A DNA stretch of 30,167 bases from a virus, in IMG/VR virus record IMGVR_UViG_3300034407_000987, positions 1-30,167 of that record; one strand, 5' to 3'. The notes under the pieces were generated by a model. It had not been told where the DNA came from and ran no database searches. It saw only the letters and a program-made list of their open reading frames with translations. Below are positions 16,669 to 25,245 of this stretch, in pieces. A program made the translations under genes and the position numbers. The first letter of the stretch is position 1. Each line of letters opens with the position of its first letter.

Positions 16669-18301
16669 ATTCTGATTTTTCCTTTGTTGTTTCTATGATT
16701 ATTTCATCATGAACCCAAGCTACCAGTTTTGTCTCTCCATCAAAAATAGAACCAAGCTTACATATCCATTCTTTACATACGATTGCACCCGCTCCTTGTA
16801 GTAACGTATTGAGTGATGCGTACGAGGATCTTACTGTTATTTTTCTTTTATCTAATCCAACTAAATATCCCCGTTCGGCTTTTGTTTGCACGTGTTGGAT
16901 TAATTGATCTAATGCTGGCATCTGTTCTAAAAATTTCTTTTTTAATTTAGAACCATCTCTTATATTTCCACCAACTACTTGACCAATCTTTGCTGCGCCA
17001 GCTCCGTATAGAAAAGAATAAATAAATCTTTTTGCTAAATCTCTTGTTTCTATACCTGCTGCTTTTTGGTTGTGTGTATGTATGTCGCCATTAACTACAA
17101 TGTCTGCATATTCACCATTATCGTATCTAGCCATATAATGAGCTAACATACGTAATTCTAAACCTGATACGTCAATACCAATTAATACTTTATCTTTTGG
17201 TGAACAAAATAATTCTCTGCATTCTTTTCCAAAAGGAGTATAAAAAGCTGGTACTTGTGCCAAGTTTGGATTTGAATGTGTTGCTCTTCCAGTAACGGCA
17301 CCATTTGGATTTATACTTCCGTGAATTCTTCCATTTTTTTCTTGTTTTAGCCATGCTTGTTTTCCTTCTGCTAACATACCAATTCTTTTTTGTATCATAA
17401 AATATTCAGATAATAATTTTGCCTCAGGATATTTTAAGTCATTTAAAATTTCTTCATCCATTTTTGGCTTACCATCCGGTGTAAAACTTTTAGGTTTCCA
17501 ACCTCTTGTTGTTATTAATCTATTTGTAATATGGTCTCTTGACCCAGGATTAAAAACTATTTCTTTAACTTTAGCAGTCGGCACACCTTTTACATAACCC
17601 TTAGATTTATTATTCACCTTAGGAATAAATGGTGTGCTGACTGTCCAGGGAGGAAACACAATTTGTAATTCATTTTCTAATTCAGTTCTTCTTTGACAAA
17701 ACTTAGAATATAATGTTTGAGCTTTATCTTTGTTAAAAGCAATACCATTAGATGACATTTCAAAACAAAGCGTTTGTATATTATGTTCTAAATCTAATGA
17801 TTGTTGTGAATAGTTTTGCTTTATAATTTTATCGTATAATTTATAAGTAACTTCAACGTCTTGCGCACAATACTCTAACATTGTTTCATTATATTCTTGC
17901 CAATCTGTATCTATTTGTTCTTTATATTCTCCAATTCTATAGCCCCATGCTTTTAAACTATGTCTACCAATTAATTTTGTAGGAAATCCAGCATTAATCA
18001 TTTTAAAATCTTTATCTTTTATATCAGCCCATATTAATCTAGTAGCAACTAAAGTATCAAAGATTTTTGCTTTAGGTTTAAACTTAAATAATTTTTTTAT
18101 TACTGGTATATCGTACGCAATAATATTGTGGCCAATTAATAATTCAGCATTTTTTAATCTATCTACTGCATCATTTAATTTATCTGGTCCGTATTTAAAA
18201 ACTTCTTTTGTATCGATGTCTTTAAATACAACACAATGTATTTTACTGACAGAATCTAATAATCCATCTGTTTCCACATCAAAACAATATTTATTTGTCA
18301 T
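16556..18301 (-). CDS. Family A DNA polymerase (T7 gp5-like) with 3'-5' exonuclease
   Basis: This 581-residue replicative polymerase has a 3'-5' exonuclease domain at residues 1 to about 180: CFDVETDG (Exo I, D8 and E10), LIGHNIIAYDIP (Exo II) and EYCAQDVEVTYKLY (Exo III). Palm and fingers follow: LIGIDVSGLELRML (motif A), DLAKRFIYSFLYGAG (motif B) and AWVHDEIII (motif C with catalytic HDE). T7 gp5 is 704 residues, so this protein is about 120 shorter; the thioredoxin-binding thumb insertion is probably absent or reduced. An AGGA site precedes the ATG at 18301. The downstream HNH gene overlaps its last 113 bases. Confidence 0.96.
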   Translation of the reverse strand: MTNKYCFDVETDGLLDSVSKIHCVVFKDIDTKEVFKYGPDKLNDAVDRLKNAELLIGHNIIAYDIPVIKKLFKFKPKAKIFDTLVATRLIWADIKDKDFKMINAGFPTKLIGRHSLKAWGYRIGEYKEQIDTDWQEYNETMLEYCAQDVEVTYKLYDKIIKQNYSQQSLDLEHNIQTLCFEMSSNGIAFNKDKAQTLYSKFCQRRTELENELQIVFPPWTVSTPFIPKVNNKSKGYVKGVPTAKVKEIVFNPGSRDHITNRLITTRGWKPKSFTPDGKPKMDEEILNDLKYPEAKLLSEYFMIQKRIGMLAEGKQAWLKQEKNGRIHGSINPNGAVTGRATHSNPNLAQVPAFYTPFGKECRELFCSPKDKVLIGIDVSGLELRMLAHYMARYDNGEYADIVVNGDIHTHNQKAAGIETRDLAKRFIYSFLYGAGAAKIGQVVGGNIRDGSKLKKKFLEQMPALDQLIQHVQTKAERGYLVGLDKRKITVRSSYASLNTLLQGAGAIVCKEWICKLGSIFDGETKLVAWVHDEIIIETTKEKSEYVAEKAVDAIRLAGESLQLRVKLTGDARTGTDWSTIH

Positions 18302-18518
18302 TTATTTTTCCTTGCATTTCCTTAGAAATTTTAGTTCCTAGTTCGTATAAATGTTTATCTAGTTCTGTCTCGCCAGCTTTGTTTCCTCTTTTTAAAAAGA
18401 ATACTTCTACCGGGACTTGAACATCTTTATACGGAACAAAAGATATAGAAACCGTAAACGGTCCCACTTCTATGGTTGTTGTTTCTCTTCTTGTTGGTAC
18501 TTTTAATGTATTCGACAT
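18291..18518 (-). CDS. Small protein resembling a TSCPD-type domain (75 aa)
   Basis: I place the start at the ATG at 18518; the reading frame also extends upstream to a TTG at 18557 without a good reason to use it. The middle reads VEVFFLKRGNKAGETELDKHL and the end LGTKISKEMQG. This resembles the TSCPD domain found next to or fused with ribonucleotide reductases ('EvFi..GKaGs...lgr.iS..lq'). The domain is thought to bind nucleic acid or metal, but this copy lacks obvious Cys ligands. It lies between the 70-aa ORF and the DNA polymerase, overlapping both. The family call is tentative. Confidence 0.5.
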   Translation of the reverse strand: MSNTLKVPTRRETTTIEVGPFTVSISFVPYKDVQVPVEVFFLKRGNKAGETELDKHLYELGTKISKEMQGKINDK

Positions 18519-18715
18519 AATTCTACTTCTATAAACATTGCTTCTGGGTAATCCCAAGAAAGTTCATCAATCATTGACAACATTCTTACTGCATCAATTT
18601 TGTTATGTACATGAACTTTAGAATTACCTTTCTTTTTTAAACGCTCTATTGCTTTCATTAATTCATTTGTTAAATACAAATCATATTCATGTTTCAGTAC
18701 TTTTATCATATTCAA
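18503..18715 (-). CDS. Hypothetical protein, about 70 aa
   Basis: The frame runs from a TTG at 18715, which has AGGAAG five bases upstream, or from the ATG at 18709, two codons later. The product is helical and charged, with an ELMKAIERLKKKGN helix and a MLSMIDELSWDYPEAM segment. No known family is recognised. It overlaps the primase-helicase 3' end and the next small gene, fitting a tightly packed replication operon. Confidence 0.55.
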   Translation of the reverse strand: MNMIKVLKHEYDLYLTNELMKAIERLKKKGNSKVHVHNKIDAVRMLSMIDELSWDYPEAMFIEVELCRIH

Positions 18716-20222
18716 TTAATCTTCCTGTGACAGAGTTATAAATTAGCTGGCCGCACACCCCAGTCTCTCCACTGAAACGATTCTTTAGAATACGAAGCGT
18801 TGTTAAATTTGCATTCTTTGCACTTTGTTGGTTACGTTCTAATCCAATTACTATATCGGATAATTGACCTATACCTGCAGATCCTCTTAATTGTGACAAA
18901 GATGTATGTGCTCCTTCTTCGTGACCTTTATCTGCTGGTCTTTTTAAATGCGAAACTAATATTAATCCAATTCCTGTTTCTTCTACTAATGATCTAAGTC
19001 TTGTCATTGCGTTATCAATCGCACGACGTTCATCACCACCTTCTAAACCTGATACAACAATACTTATATGATCTAATATAATATAATCACAAGCACAGCC
19101 TTTTGCTAAGTACCTAATTCTACTTATTAAATTATCTGAATCTAAAGATCCAAAATGATCATAAAATAAAACATTACCGTTTGATAATACTTTATCAAAA
19201 CTTTGTTTTAATTTATCTTCTTTAACAGAGCTGTCTATATGTAATGGTGTATCTAAATCAATTGATAACAAACCTAATGCAGTTTTCTTTACTGATTCTT
19301 CTAAAGCAATATAACCAATTTTTTTCTTATGATTTGTAATTAAATCAAAAGCTATTTCTTTGCATATAAGAGATTTACCAATACCACTTCCAGCAGTTAT
19401 AGTTACTAATTCTCCTCTTCTTAGTCCATGTGTTTTTAAATTTAATTGTTTAAAATGATAAGGAACAAACTCATTTACATTTTTAGTAGATATTTCTTTG
19501 TACAATGTACTACCATCAATAATACCATCTGGCCTATATACTTGTGCATCATAAATTGAACTAATTAATTCTTGCACTTTATTTTGTAGCAACATTTCAT
19601 TAGCATCTTTTAATTGCAAACTAACTATTCGTGCTTGACCTGGTGTAAACAATTCAGCACATTTTTTTGCGGCTTCTTTTCCAGGTGTATCTTGATCAAA
19701 ACATATAACTACATCTTCGTATTTATGTAAAAAGTCTAAACTATTTTTTAAATCTTTTTCTGCACCAGCAGCGCCATTTTTTATTGAAACAACTGGCCAT
19801 TTATTTCCAAAGACTTGTGATATAGTTAAAGCATCAATCTCGCCTTCAGTAATAACAATTCTTTTACCAGAACTTTTAAATAATTTTTCACCAAATAGTT
19901 TACTTAATTTAGTATCGCCTTTCCATGTAAATGATTTGTCTTTAAATCTAAACTTTGTAGCAGAACCATAATCCATTATATGACATTGTTTGCCATCGAC
20001 AGTACCAACTCTGTAATTAAATTTTCTACAGGTTTCTTCTGTTATTTTTCTAGCATTTAATTTTTTAAACTCGCCTATGATAGTACCTGTCTGCATTACT
20101 TCTTTCCCTCCATTTTCAAAATATTTACAACCGAAACAATATGCAGAATCATCATCATATCTTGCTAAATTGTCTTTCGAATCACAATTAGGACAAGGTT
20201 CATGTTGTATGAAGTTGGCCAT
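18687..20222 (-). CDS. DNA primase-helicase (T7 gp4-like)
   Basis: This 511-residue bifunctional replisome protein makes primers and unwinds the fork. The N-terminal zinc-binding domain has C10, C13, C29 and C32 (CPNC...CFGC). The TOPRIM primase core follows with VITEGEIDAL (about 125) and VICFDQDTPGKEAAKKC (about 170). The C-terminal RecA-like DnaB helicase domain has Walker A GSGIGKS (about 283-289), Walker B with YIILDHISIVV (about 385), and an LVSHLKRP segment (about 425) typical of the family. T7 gp4 is 566 residues. The start overlaps the 3' end of the hydroxymethylase-like gene by 23 bases. Confidence 0.96.
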   Translation of the reverse strand: MANFIQHEPCPNCDSKDNLARYDDDSAYCFGCKYFENGGKEVMQTGTIIGEFKKLNARKITEETCRKFNYRVGTVDGKQCHIMDYGSATKFRFKDKSFTWKGDTKLSKLFGEKLFKSSGKRIVITEGEIDALTISQVFGNKWPVVSIKNGAAGAEKDLKNSLDFLHKYEDVVICFDQDTPGKEAAKKCAELFTPGQARIVSLQLKDANEMLLQNKVQELISSIYDAQVYRPDGIIDGSTLYKEISTKNVNEFVPYHFKQLNLKTHGLRRGELVTITAGSGIGKSLICKEIAFDLITNHKKKIGYIALEESVKKTALGLLSIDLDTPLHIDSSVKEDKLKQSFDKVLSNGNVLFYDHFGSLDSDNLISRIRYLAKGCACDYIILDHISIVVSGLEGGDERRAIDNAMTRLRSLVEETGIGLILVSHLKRPADKGHEEGAHTSLSQLRGSAGIGQLSDIVIGLERNQQSAKNANLTTLRILKNRFSGETGVCGQLIYNSVTGRLIEYDKSTET

Positions 20223-20958
20223 GTGCTTGTTCCCATAAGTAATCTATAAATTCTTGACCGTTGTTAAACATCCAATAAGGTATCTCACCAATCGACGGAG
20301 ATAAATTATCTAAACATATTTTTGCTTGTTCCCAATTACGTTCATATAAATGTTGCGATCCTGCATTAATACTTAAGTTACCTAGTTTATAAGTCTTTTT
20401 GTGTTGATGCATTAATTGCAATAATGTATAGATTGAAATACAAGTAAAATTAAAAGCATCATAAGGCCAACCTAACCAAGCATCGCTTGATCTCATTGTC
20501 GCAATACAATGTAATCTTTCATCTCGTAATATAAATTGTAAACTACAAGTACATGGAATGTCTTTACTAGGACCTGGCTTTTCTCTCCATATATTAATTA
20601 CTGCTTGTCTTGAGTAATCATCGTTTGCTAATGTGTCTATTACATAACTTATTTGATCTACAATTTTTGGTCCATAACTTCCATAGAATCTTACATTGTC
20701 ATCGCTAAATTCTGGAATCATTTTACTATAAGGTGCAATAGTACTAACTCTATTATCTCCTGATAATATCCACGCAGCTTCAGCGTATCTAAATGCTGTA
20801 CCAATTTCTCTTTGCCATATATTTAAAAATGGAAAGTTCATATCAATAGTAGAATTATAGTTAAGTATTTCTTTAGTAACCATACCTCTTGGTAATCGTA
20901 CCATATCTTGTTTAAGGATATTACGAACTATATCTTGCCAAACTTGATTTATGTTCAT
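20200..20958 (-). CDS. Thymidylate-synthase-fold dNMP C5 (hydroxy)methyltransferase, dCMP-hydroxymethylase-like
   Basis: The protein is 252 residues and aligns with ThyA without gaps between the catalytic Cys and the pyrimidine-reading residue. E60 (E. coli E58), Y92, R117 (R126), C136 in IPCTC (C146), R156-S157..D159 (R166, S167, D169) and H203-L-Y205 (H207, Y209) are all present. At the position of E. coli Asn177, which recognises uracil, there is Asp (D167 in GWPYDAFNF). T4 dCMP hydroxymethylase has Asp here, and Asn-to-Asp change in thymidylate synthase switches preference to dCMP. This points to dCMP hydroxymethylation or methylation rather than dTMP synthesis; dUMP hydroxymethylation is less likely. 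It follows a P-loop kinase gene and has GAGGAG before the ATG. Family certain, reaction inferred. Confidence 0.85.
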   Translation of the reverse strand: MNINQVWQDIVRNILKQDMVRLPRGMVTKEILNYNSTIDMNFPFLNIWQREIGTAFRYAEAAWILSGDNRVSTIAPYSKMIPEFSDDNVRFYGSYGPKIVDQISYVIDTLANDDYSRQAVINIWREKPGPSKDIPCTCSLQFILRDERLHCIATMRSSDAWLGWPYDAFNFTCISIYTLLQLMHQHKKTYKLGNLSINAGSQHLYERNWEQAKICLDNLSPSIGEIPYWMFNNGQEFIDYLWEQAHGQLHTT

Positions 20959-21466
20959 GTTTAAACTCCTCTATAAATTTTTCTACTGATGTTTCTTCAT
21001 AATCAAATATTTTAAATTCAGGACACAAATCAAAAATTACTTGATAATGGTCATAAACAGAATCAACACTAGAAAAGTCTTCAGTGTCTAATCTACGTTG
21101 AAAGTATTTCATGACTAAATGTTTTGGTGGTAAACAACCAATATATAATGGTTTATATTCTTCACAAATCTTTTTGACTTGTGAAACATTATATTGGCAA
21201 CCGCCTCTAAACACATTTCCGTATATTAATTCAGATGGCCATAAACGATCTACAATTGCGTTCTTGTGCAATCTTAATGAATCAATATGTGAGTGATAAA
21301 GATCTTTATATTTTTTAATAATTTTACCGTCTTCGTTACGCCACACTAACTGACCACGATCTAAACTATTATGTATATATTTAAACTTTCCATTAAACTC
21401 TTTATGCAAAGCTTGGCCTAAAGTTGTTTTGCCAGAACAATCAGGTCCTTCTAGTACAATAATCAT
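20921..21466 (-). CDS. P-loop deoxynucleotide (or DNA 5-hydroxymethylpyrimidine) kinase
   Basis: This 181-residue protein starts MIIVLEGPDCSGKTTL, a thymidylate-kinase-type Walker A (GPDCSGKT, residues 7-14). IVDRLWPSELIYG (about 71-83) matches the DRx motif with the following 'SE.vYg' of dNMP kinases. A REDD-like lid is not clear; QRRLDTEDF (about 123-131) may serve. Its 3' end overlaps the start of the hydroxymethylase-like gene, so the two are probably made together, like T4 gp42 and dNMP kinase gp1. It could phosphorylate the hydroxymethylated nucleotide toward the triphosphate. P-loop kinases also act on 5-hydroxymethyl bases within DNA in hypermodified phages, so that role stays open. 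Its ATG overlaps the preceding gene's stop (ATGA). Confidence 0.85.
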   Translation of the reverse strand: MIIVLEGPDCSGKTTLGQALHKEFNGKFKYIHNSLDRGQLVWRNEDGKIIKKYKDLYHSHIDSLRLHKNAIVDRLWPSELIYGNVFRGGCQYNVSQVKKICEEYKPLYIGCLPPKHLVMKYFQRRLDTEDFSSVDSVYDHYQVIFDLCPEFKIFDYEETSVEKFIEEFKHEHKSSLARYSS

Positions 21467-21834
21467 TTTATTATTTTTGTCTCTCCTATGTTATAGTTTT
21501 TCTTAACAAACGCTTTTACTTTATCTACAGCGTCTTGTTGTTGGTTGTTAAAGAACGGTAATTCTAATTGACCAGTATTACTCATCCCACCGACAACACA
21601 AACAGAAATTGATTCAGGATTGCCTATTCCAACTTTATGAATGTCTCTTCCTTTTTCTATTGTGCCATCAAGTTTTATTACAAAGTGGTAACCTATTCCT
21701 AAGTTACCTGCTTCTAATTCTTGTTTATGAATATCGTGTCTGGATATATGTTCATTTGGCCCAGTCTTTGTTCTATGTATTTCTATAATTGTAGTTTTAT
21801 CTCTGTCTTTTAAACCAGGATTTTTATTTAGCAT
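21463..21834 (-). CDS. T7-lysozyme-like amidase domain, C-terminally short (likely RNAP regulator)
   Basis: The start is placed at the ATG at 21834, which has AAGGAG seven bases upstream; this gives 123 residues against 151 in T7 gp3.5. IIEIHRTKT carries the first zinc His (T7 H17), GIGYHFVIKLDGTIEKGRD carries the catalytic Tyr (T7 Y46), and ISVCVVGGM follows. The protein stops at NYNIGETKIIK, before the segment holding T7 H122, K128 and C130, so two of three zinc ligands and a catalytic Lys are missing. T7 lysozyme both cuts peptidoglycan and inhibits the phage RNA polymerase; amidase-dead forms can still inhibit. I infer regulation of the RNAP encoded upstream rather than lysis. No displaced His/Cys segment is seen after the stop. 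Confidence 0.82.
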   Translation of the reverse strand: MLNKNPGLKDRDKTTIIEIHRTKTGPNEHISRHDIHKQELEAGNLGIGYHFVIKLDGTIEKGRDIHKVGIGNPESISVCVVGGMSNTGQLELPFFNNQQQDAVDKVKAFVKKNYNIGETKIIK

Positions 21835-22237
21835 CGATCCACTCCTTTGGTACATTTTCATCTGCATATTTGAATCCATGAGTTTCACACCACATGCCAT
21901 ATGTTGTCTTGGATTTTTTATTTAATTTTAATTTTGAATTACTAAATACAAATCTAATATCTAATTTTGGATTTTGTTTTTGTATCAATAAATGTTTTTG
22001 TCTGTCTTTAGTACTAAACAAACCTTTTGCCTCAATAATAATTTTATTTGGTAGGACAAAATCGGGAGTGTAAGTAGTTTGCTTCTGTGGACGTGTGTAA
22101 GAAACTTTCAATACTTCATATTGATAATTTACTTTCATTTTATCCAATTGTGATGCAATTCTCACTTCAAATCCCGATCTAAATCCTAATTTCCTTGCGT
22201 TCTTTGTTGTCTTCGAATTAAAAGTCGTCCACGTCAT
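21824..22237 (-). CDS. Endonuclease I, Holliday-junction resolvase (T7 gp3-like)
   Basis: The protein resolves branched DNA and helps degrade host DNA. GFRSGFEVRIASQL, YTPDFVLPNKIIIEAKG, and DRQKHLLIQKQNPKLDIRFVFSNS match T7 endonuclease I, including the catalytic Glu, the PDF Asp, and the ExK (E.KG) metal site. CETHGFKYADENVPKEWI closes the domain as in T7. The frame is open upstream to 22336, but the ATG at 22237 leaves 18 residues before the FRSG motif, as in T7, so I chose it. The start then lies 20 bases inside the SSB gene. Its stop overlaps the amidase-like gene start by 11 bases. Confidence 0.94.
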   Translation of the reverse strand: MTWTTFNSKTTKNARKLGFRSGFEVRIASQLDKMKVNYQYEVLKVSYTRPQKQTTYTPDFVLPNKIIIEAKGLFSTKDRQKHLLIQKQNPKLDIRFVFSNSKLKLNKKSKTTYGMWCETHGFKYADENVPKEWIDAK

Positions 22238-22766
22238 TTGAAGAGCCTTCATCTTTTGGTTGATCAGTCTCTCCACTGTGTTTGTAACCTTCTTCAGCAG
22301 TAAATCCAAAACCTCCAGAGTCACCACCACTTCCACTTACTAATTCAATTACTTGTACTGCATTTAAGTATAAAGTTATTCCGTTATTACCTGCCGCACT
22401 ATAAGGTGCCGCGGTAGCAGAAACTTTTACTTGTGATCCACCAAATACATTTATATTATGTAATGGCTTTCCGTCTGAATCGAACAACGCTGGTTTGTTT
22501 TTAGTTTTAAATCTAAATACAATATTACCAGTTTCTTTTTTGTTATCGTCAAGTTCCTTAAAGTAAGGCATTTTACCTGTACTTTTTGGAAAATGTTTAG
22601 CAAACATCTCTTTTATTTTAGCCGCTAAAGGTTTTGCTTCTTCTGATGATAGCAGAAGATCTGTCTTGTATACTCCGTCTGGATTAAACTTAGTATCCGC
22701 TTTTGTAAGCCACGGATATTTAGCTGTGCCTTTTGGGGTTACAAGCTTTACATATTTGTCGTCCAT
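22218..22766 (-). CDS. Single-stranded DNA-binding protein (gp2.5-like)
   Basis: This 182-residue protein fits the T7 gp2.5 type: an OB-fold region with GTAKYPWLTKADTKFNPDGVYKTDLLL (about 13-39), NIVFRFKTKNKPALFD (about 81-96) and GGSQVKVSATAAPYSAAGNNGITLYLNAVQVI (about 109-140). A Gly/Ser linker and a strongly acidic tail ending DDF follow. The acidic tail with a terminal aromatic residue is the contact point for polymerase and helicase in T7. An AAAGGAAAATAACT leader precedes the ATG. It is the first gene after the RNA polymerase, and the gap between them holds promoter-like and palindromic sequence. Confidence 0.92.
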   Translation of the reverse strand: MDDKYVKLVTPKGTAKYPWLTKADTKFNPDGVYKTDLLLSSEEAKPLAAKIKEMFAKHFPKSTGKMPYFKELDDNKKETGNIVFRFKTKNKPALFDSDGKPLHNINVFGGSQVKVSATAAPYSAAGNNGITLYLNAVQVIELVSGSGGDSGGFGFTAEEGYKHSGETDQPKDEGSSNDVDDF

Positions 22767-22830
22767 AGTTATTTTCCTTTATGTTCTATAGTTACTAATA
22801 AGTGTACCTATTAATACACTAGTGTATAGA
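22767..22830 (-). promoter_or_regulatory. Regulatory region upstream of the SSB operon: GTGTA half-sites and CTATAG
   Basis: Between the RNAP stop and the SSB start lie GTGTA (22802-22806), TACAC (22815-22819) and GTGTA (22822-22826); the last two form the perfect 12-bp palindrome TACACTAGTGTA. The minus strand then reads GGTACACTTATTAG and AACTATAGAACATAAAGGA up to the start codon. A closely similar arrangement occurs at 30070-30105. T7 has promoter phi2.5 in this place. Both a phage promoter and an operator array are possible. Confidence 0.5.
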
Positions 22831-25245
22831 TTAACTGAAAAAATAGTCAGCTTCTAACACTTTGTTAATATCTAACTTACCTTTTTTTGGTAACTCAGGT
22901 ATTTTGTGATGTAATTTTTCTGGTATTAATGCATGAGCATGTTGCAGAAAAACTTCTAATGGATCTATTTGTGTGTACATATCAACAAAAGCCTGACGTA
23001 AACAATCATTTAACTTTTTTTGATTCGCCGCAAGAGTTCCAAAAGAATCGTGGACCATCGCAAAATCCACAATGCCTTTTTGTTTAGCATAAGCAACAGT
23101 CAACAACATAACTGTAGCATCAAGAGAATGGACAAAGTTTGGTGATATACCATTTGCTTGTCTTCTCTTATCTACTTTGTTTGTTGTAGATCTGATTCTT
23201 ATTCTACCCATCATTCTAGTTTTCAATACAGTCTCAGCTTGTGAATAATAAGCTTGACGTACTGGAAACCCTAATGGTGTTACCCAAAAGACTGGTGTTT
23301 TTTGTTCTGCACATAATCGTGCAACTTTTTGTAACCACTCCATTGCTTCAGGAGCTTTTACAACTACTTCACCAATTGAATCCCATATATTACCTGCTAA
23401 ATAAATTGCCGCTTGTTGTCTATTTTGAAACTGCAGGTCTTCTTTGTTGTCTAATCTTTTTTGTATATATTCATCTACAAATTCAGTTGCTGAGTATCTG
23501 GTAGATCCATATGGCAAAGTCATAACAGATCTTTTACAGGCTTTTCTATCAATGCCATATTCGTTCCATTCACTAGCAATCCATTTTTTCTCTGATTCAT
23601 CTTTTTCTAATTTATCTTCTACAACTTTAGATACCATACCATAAATATCTTTTGGTCTATCTGTTGGTAATAAATTAACAGCTTCTCCACCAACTTCGTC
23701 TCTTAACATTGCACTAAAATGTTGAAGACCATTACAAGAACCGTCTGAGTGTAATGGTAAATGAGAAACAAACTTTTCTCCATGTTTTAAATAACCTGCC
23801 CATTCAATACACGCAGCTAAAAATTGAAATGGTTCTTCCGCATCTTCCCAAAAATTATGTTTAAATGGTTCATCACCACATTTTTTAATTATTTCTGAAT
23901 TATCAAAAGTCCATTTAACACGTTCGTCTAAAGATAATTTATCTTGACCATATAAGTTTGCAATATGTATTGCTAAATATCTTACTCCATCTTTTCCTAA
24001 TGGTAATCCATCAGCAAATAATAATAAAGCTTTAGCAAAGTCTGGACCTTGTGGATTTAAGTATGGTGGAACTGGGTATGCTCTACCTCTAAAGTCTAAT
24101 GTCCACACAAAATATATTCCATCTTCTTTTTCAAATTTATTTGCTAAGTGTATTGTTTTTGCTAAACCTAAACGTTTTGATTTAGTTCTTTCATTAGCTG
24201 TATAAACAGCAACAGCTTTAGCTTTCCATTTTTTCAACGCTACTTTGTTTGTAGCAATATCGTGTGGTTTAGGTGGTAAATCTAATAATTCATTATTAAT
24301 TAATTTACCTCTACTTCTATTACCATAATTGTAACAAGTGTTAAGTACTAATAAAATATTTCTATTAACTTTCCATCTTGTTTTTTGTAAATCATTTATA
24401 GAATTATAAACTTCAGGCATATCATATTGTTTTAACTCTTCTAAGTAATTCATATGCGAAGTTATTCTATGTCCTTTAACTAAATATATTCCTTTTGTAT
24501 TTCTATAACCACCATTAAATGGATTAGTCCAGTCTGTTGGTTCAACAATCATTGGGAAATGTTCTGGATTTAAAAACTCATTAAACTTTTTAGAATTATT
24601 AATCCATTCTAAAGTTTTAGGTTCACATACAATAACATTATATGTTTTACCTCTATGTGGTTTTGCTTTAATACTTACTAAACCTGTCTTTTCTATAAAC
24701 ACTTGAAACAATGCTTCTCCTACATGGAGTTTTTCTCTTGTTGTCCAAGGTGTCCATTGAAAATTAACTTTATCTTTTTGTTGACTTAACTTATATTTTT
24801 TATATCCATAATGTACTGATCTGCTGTCAATATCTTTTAATACTTTATCTATTAAATATGGTTCTTTGTCATACATACCTGTCGACCATATTTCATCTTC
24901 TATTTTACCACCTAATGCGATTGCAGTTGCTGTAAATTTTCTGTCTTTTGTACTTATAGCGTCAATTATAAATCGTATAGTGATAGTTGATGCAACTAAA
25001 GGATCTATTTTCTTTAGTAATTCATCTGATATAAGTTTTGGTCCTGATTGTACCACACTTAATCTGTCTGTTATTCCTGTCGCTACTTCTTTAACTGTTG
25101 CTGATGTAATACGTTTTCCGTATGGAGTTAAAGACTCTGATTTTTTTTCAGCATGTTTAATAACACGATCTGTTTCACGTTTACCACCGTTCAGTCTCGA
25201 TTCTTCTTCAAGCTCTAATTGTCTGCGCTCTAAGTTATGTTGCAT
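22831..25245 (-). CDS. Single-subunit DNA-dependent RNA polymerase (T7 gp1-like)
   Basis: This 804-residue enzyme transcribes the middle and late phage genes. Catalytic motifs are clear: HSDGSCNGLQHFSAMLRDEVGG (motif A, T7 D537), KACKRSVMTLPYGSTRYS (motif B, T7 K631 and Y639) and FAMVHDSFGTLAAN (motif C, T7 D812). FVWTLDFRGRAYPVPPYLNPQGPD (about 380-403) is the expected region before the palm. The C-terminus ends DYFFS, recalling the FAFA-type foot of T7 RNAP. Length is lower than T7 (883), mainly in the N-terminal half, so promoter specificity and regulator contacts could differ. GGGAG precedes the ATG. It follows the terminator that ends the integrase transcript. Confidence 0.97.
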   Translation of the reverse strand: MQHNLERRQLELEEESRLNGGKRETDRVIKHAEKKSESLTPYGKRITSATVKEVATGITDRLSVVQSGPKLISDELLKKIDPLVASTITIRFIIDAISTKDRKFTATAIALGGKIEDEIWSTGMYDKEPYLIDKVLKDIDSRSVHYGYKKYKLSQQKDKVNFQWTPWTTREKLHVGEALFQVFIEKTGLVSIKAKPHRGKTYNVIVCEPKTLEWINNSKKFNEFLNPEHFPMIVEPTDWTNPFNGGYRNTKGIYLVKGHRITSHMNYLEELKQYDMPEVYNSINDLQKTRWKVNRNILLVLNTCYNYGNRSRGKLINNELLDLPPKPHDIATNKVALKKWKAKAVAVYTANERTKSKRLGLAKTIHLANKFEKEDGIYFVWTLDFRGRAYPVPPYLNPQGPDFAKALLLFADGLPLGKDGVRYLAIHIANLYGQDKLSLDERVKWTFDNSEIIKKCGDEPFKHNFWEDAEEPFQFLAACIEWAGYLKHGEKFVSHLPLHSDGSCNGLQHFSAMLRDEVGGEAVNLLPTDRPKDIYGMVSKVVEDKLEKDESEKKWIASEWNEYGIDRKACKRSVMTLPYGSTRYSATEFVDEYIQKRLDNKEDLQFQNRQQAAIYLAGNIWDSIGEVVVKAPEAMEWLQKVARLCAEQKTPVFWVTPLGFPVRQAYYSQAETVLKTRMMGRIRIRSTTNKVDKRRQANGISPNFVHSLDATVMLLTVAYAKQKGIVDFAMVHDSFGTLAANQKKLNDCLRQAFVDMYTQIDPLEVFLQHAHALIPEKLHHKIPELPKKGKLDINKVLEADYFFS

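Noticed and set aside
20200-20958. Ordinary thymidylate synthase (thyA)
   Set aside because: The Asn that reads uracil is Asp, and a kinase gene is coupled to it. dTMP synthesis cannot be excluded but is not the best reading.
21400-21466. Frameshift that would restore the amidase C-terminus
   Set aside because: The other frames after the stop encode the kinase start (MIIVLEGPDCSGKT) or nothing resembling the His/Cys zinc segment, so a simple frameshift does not explain the loss.
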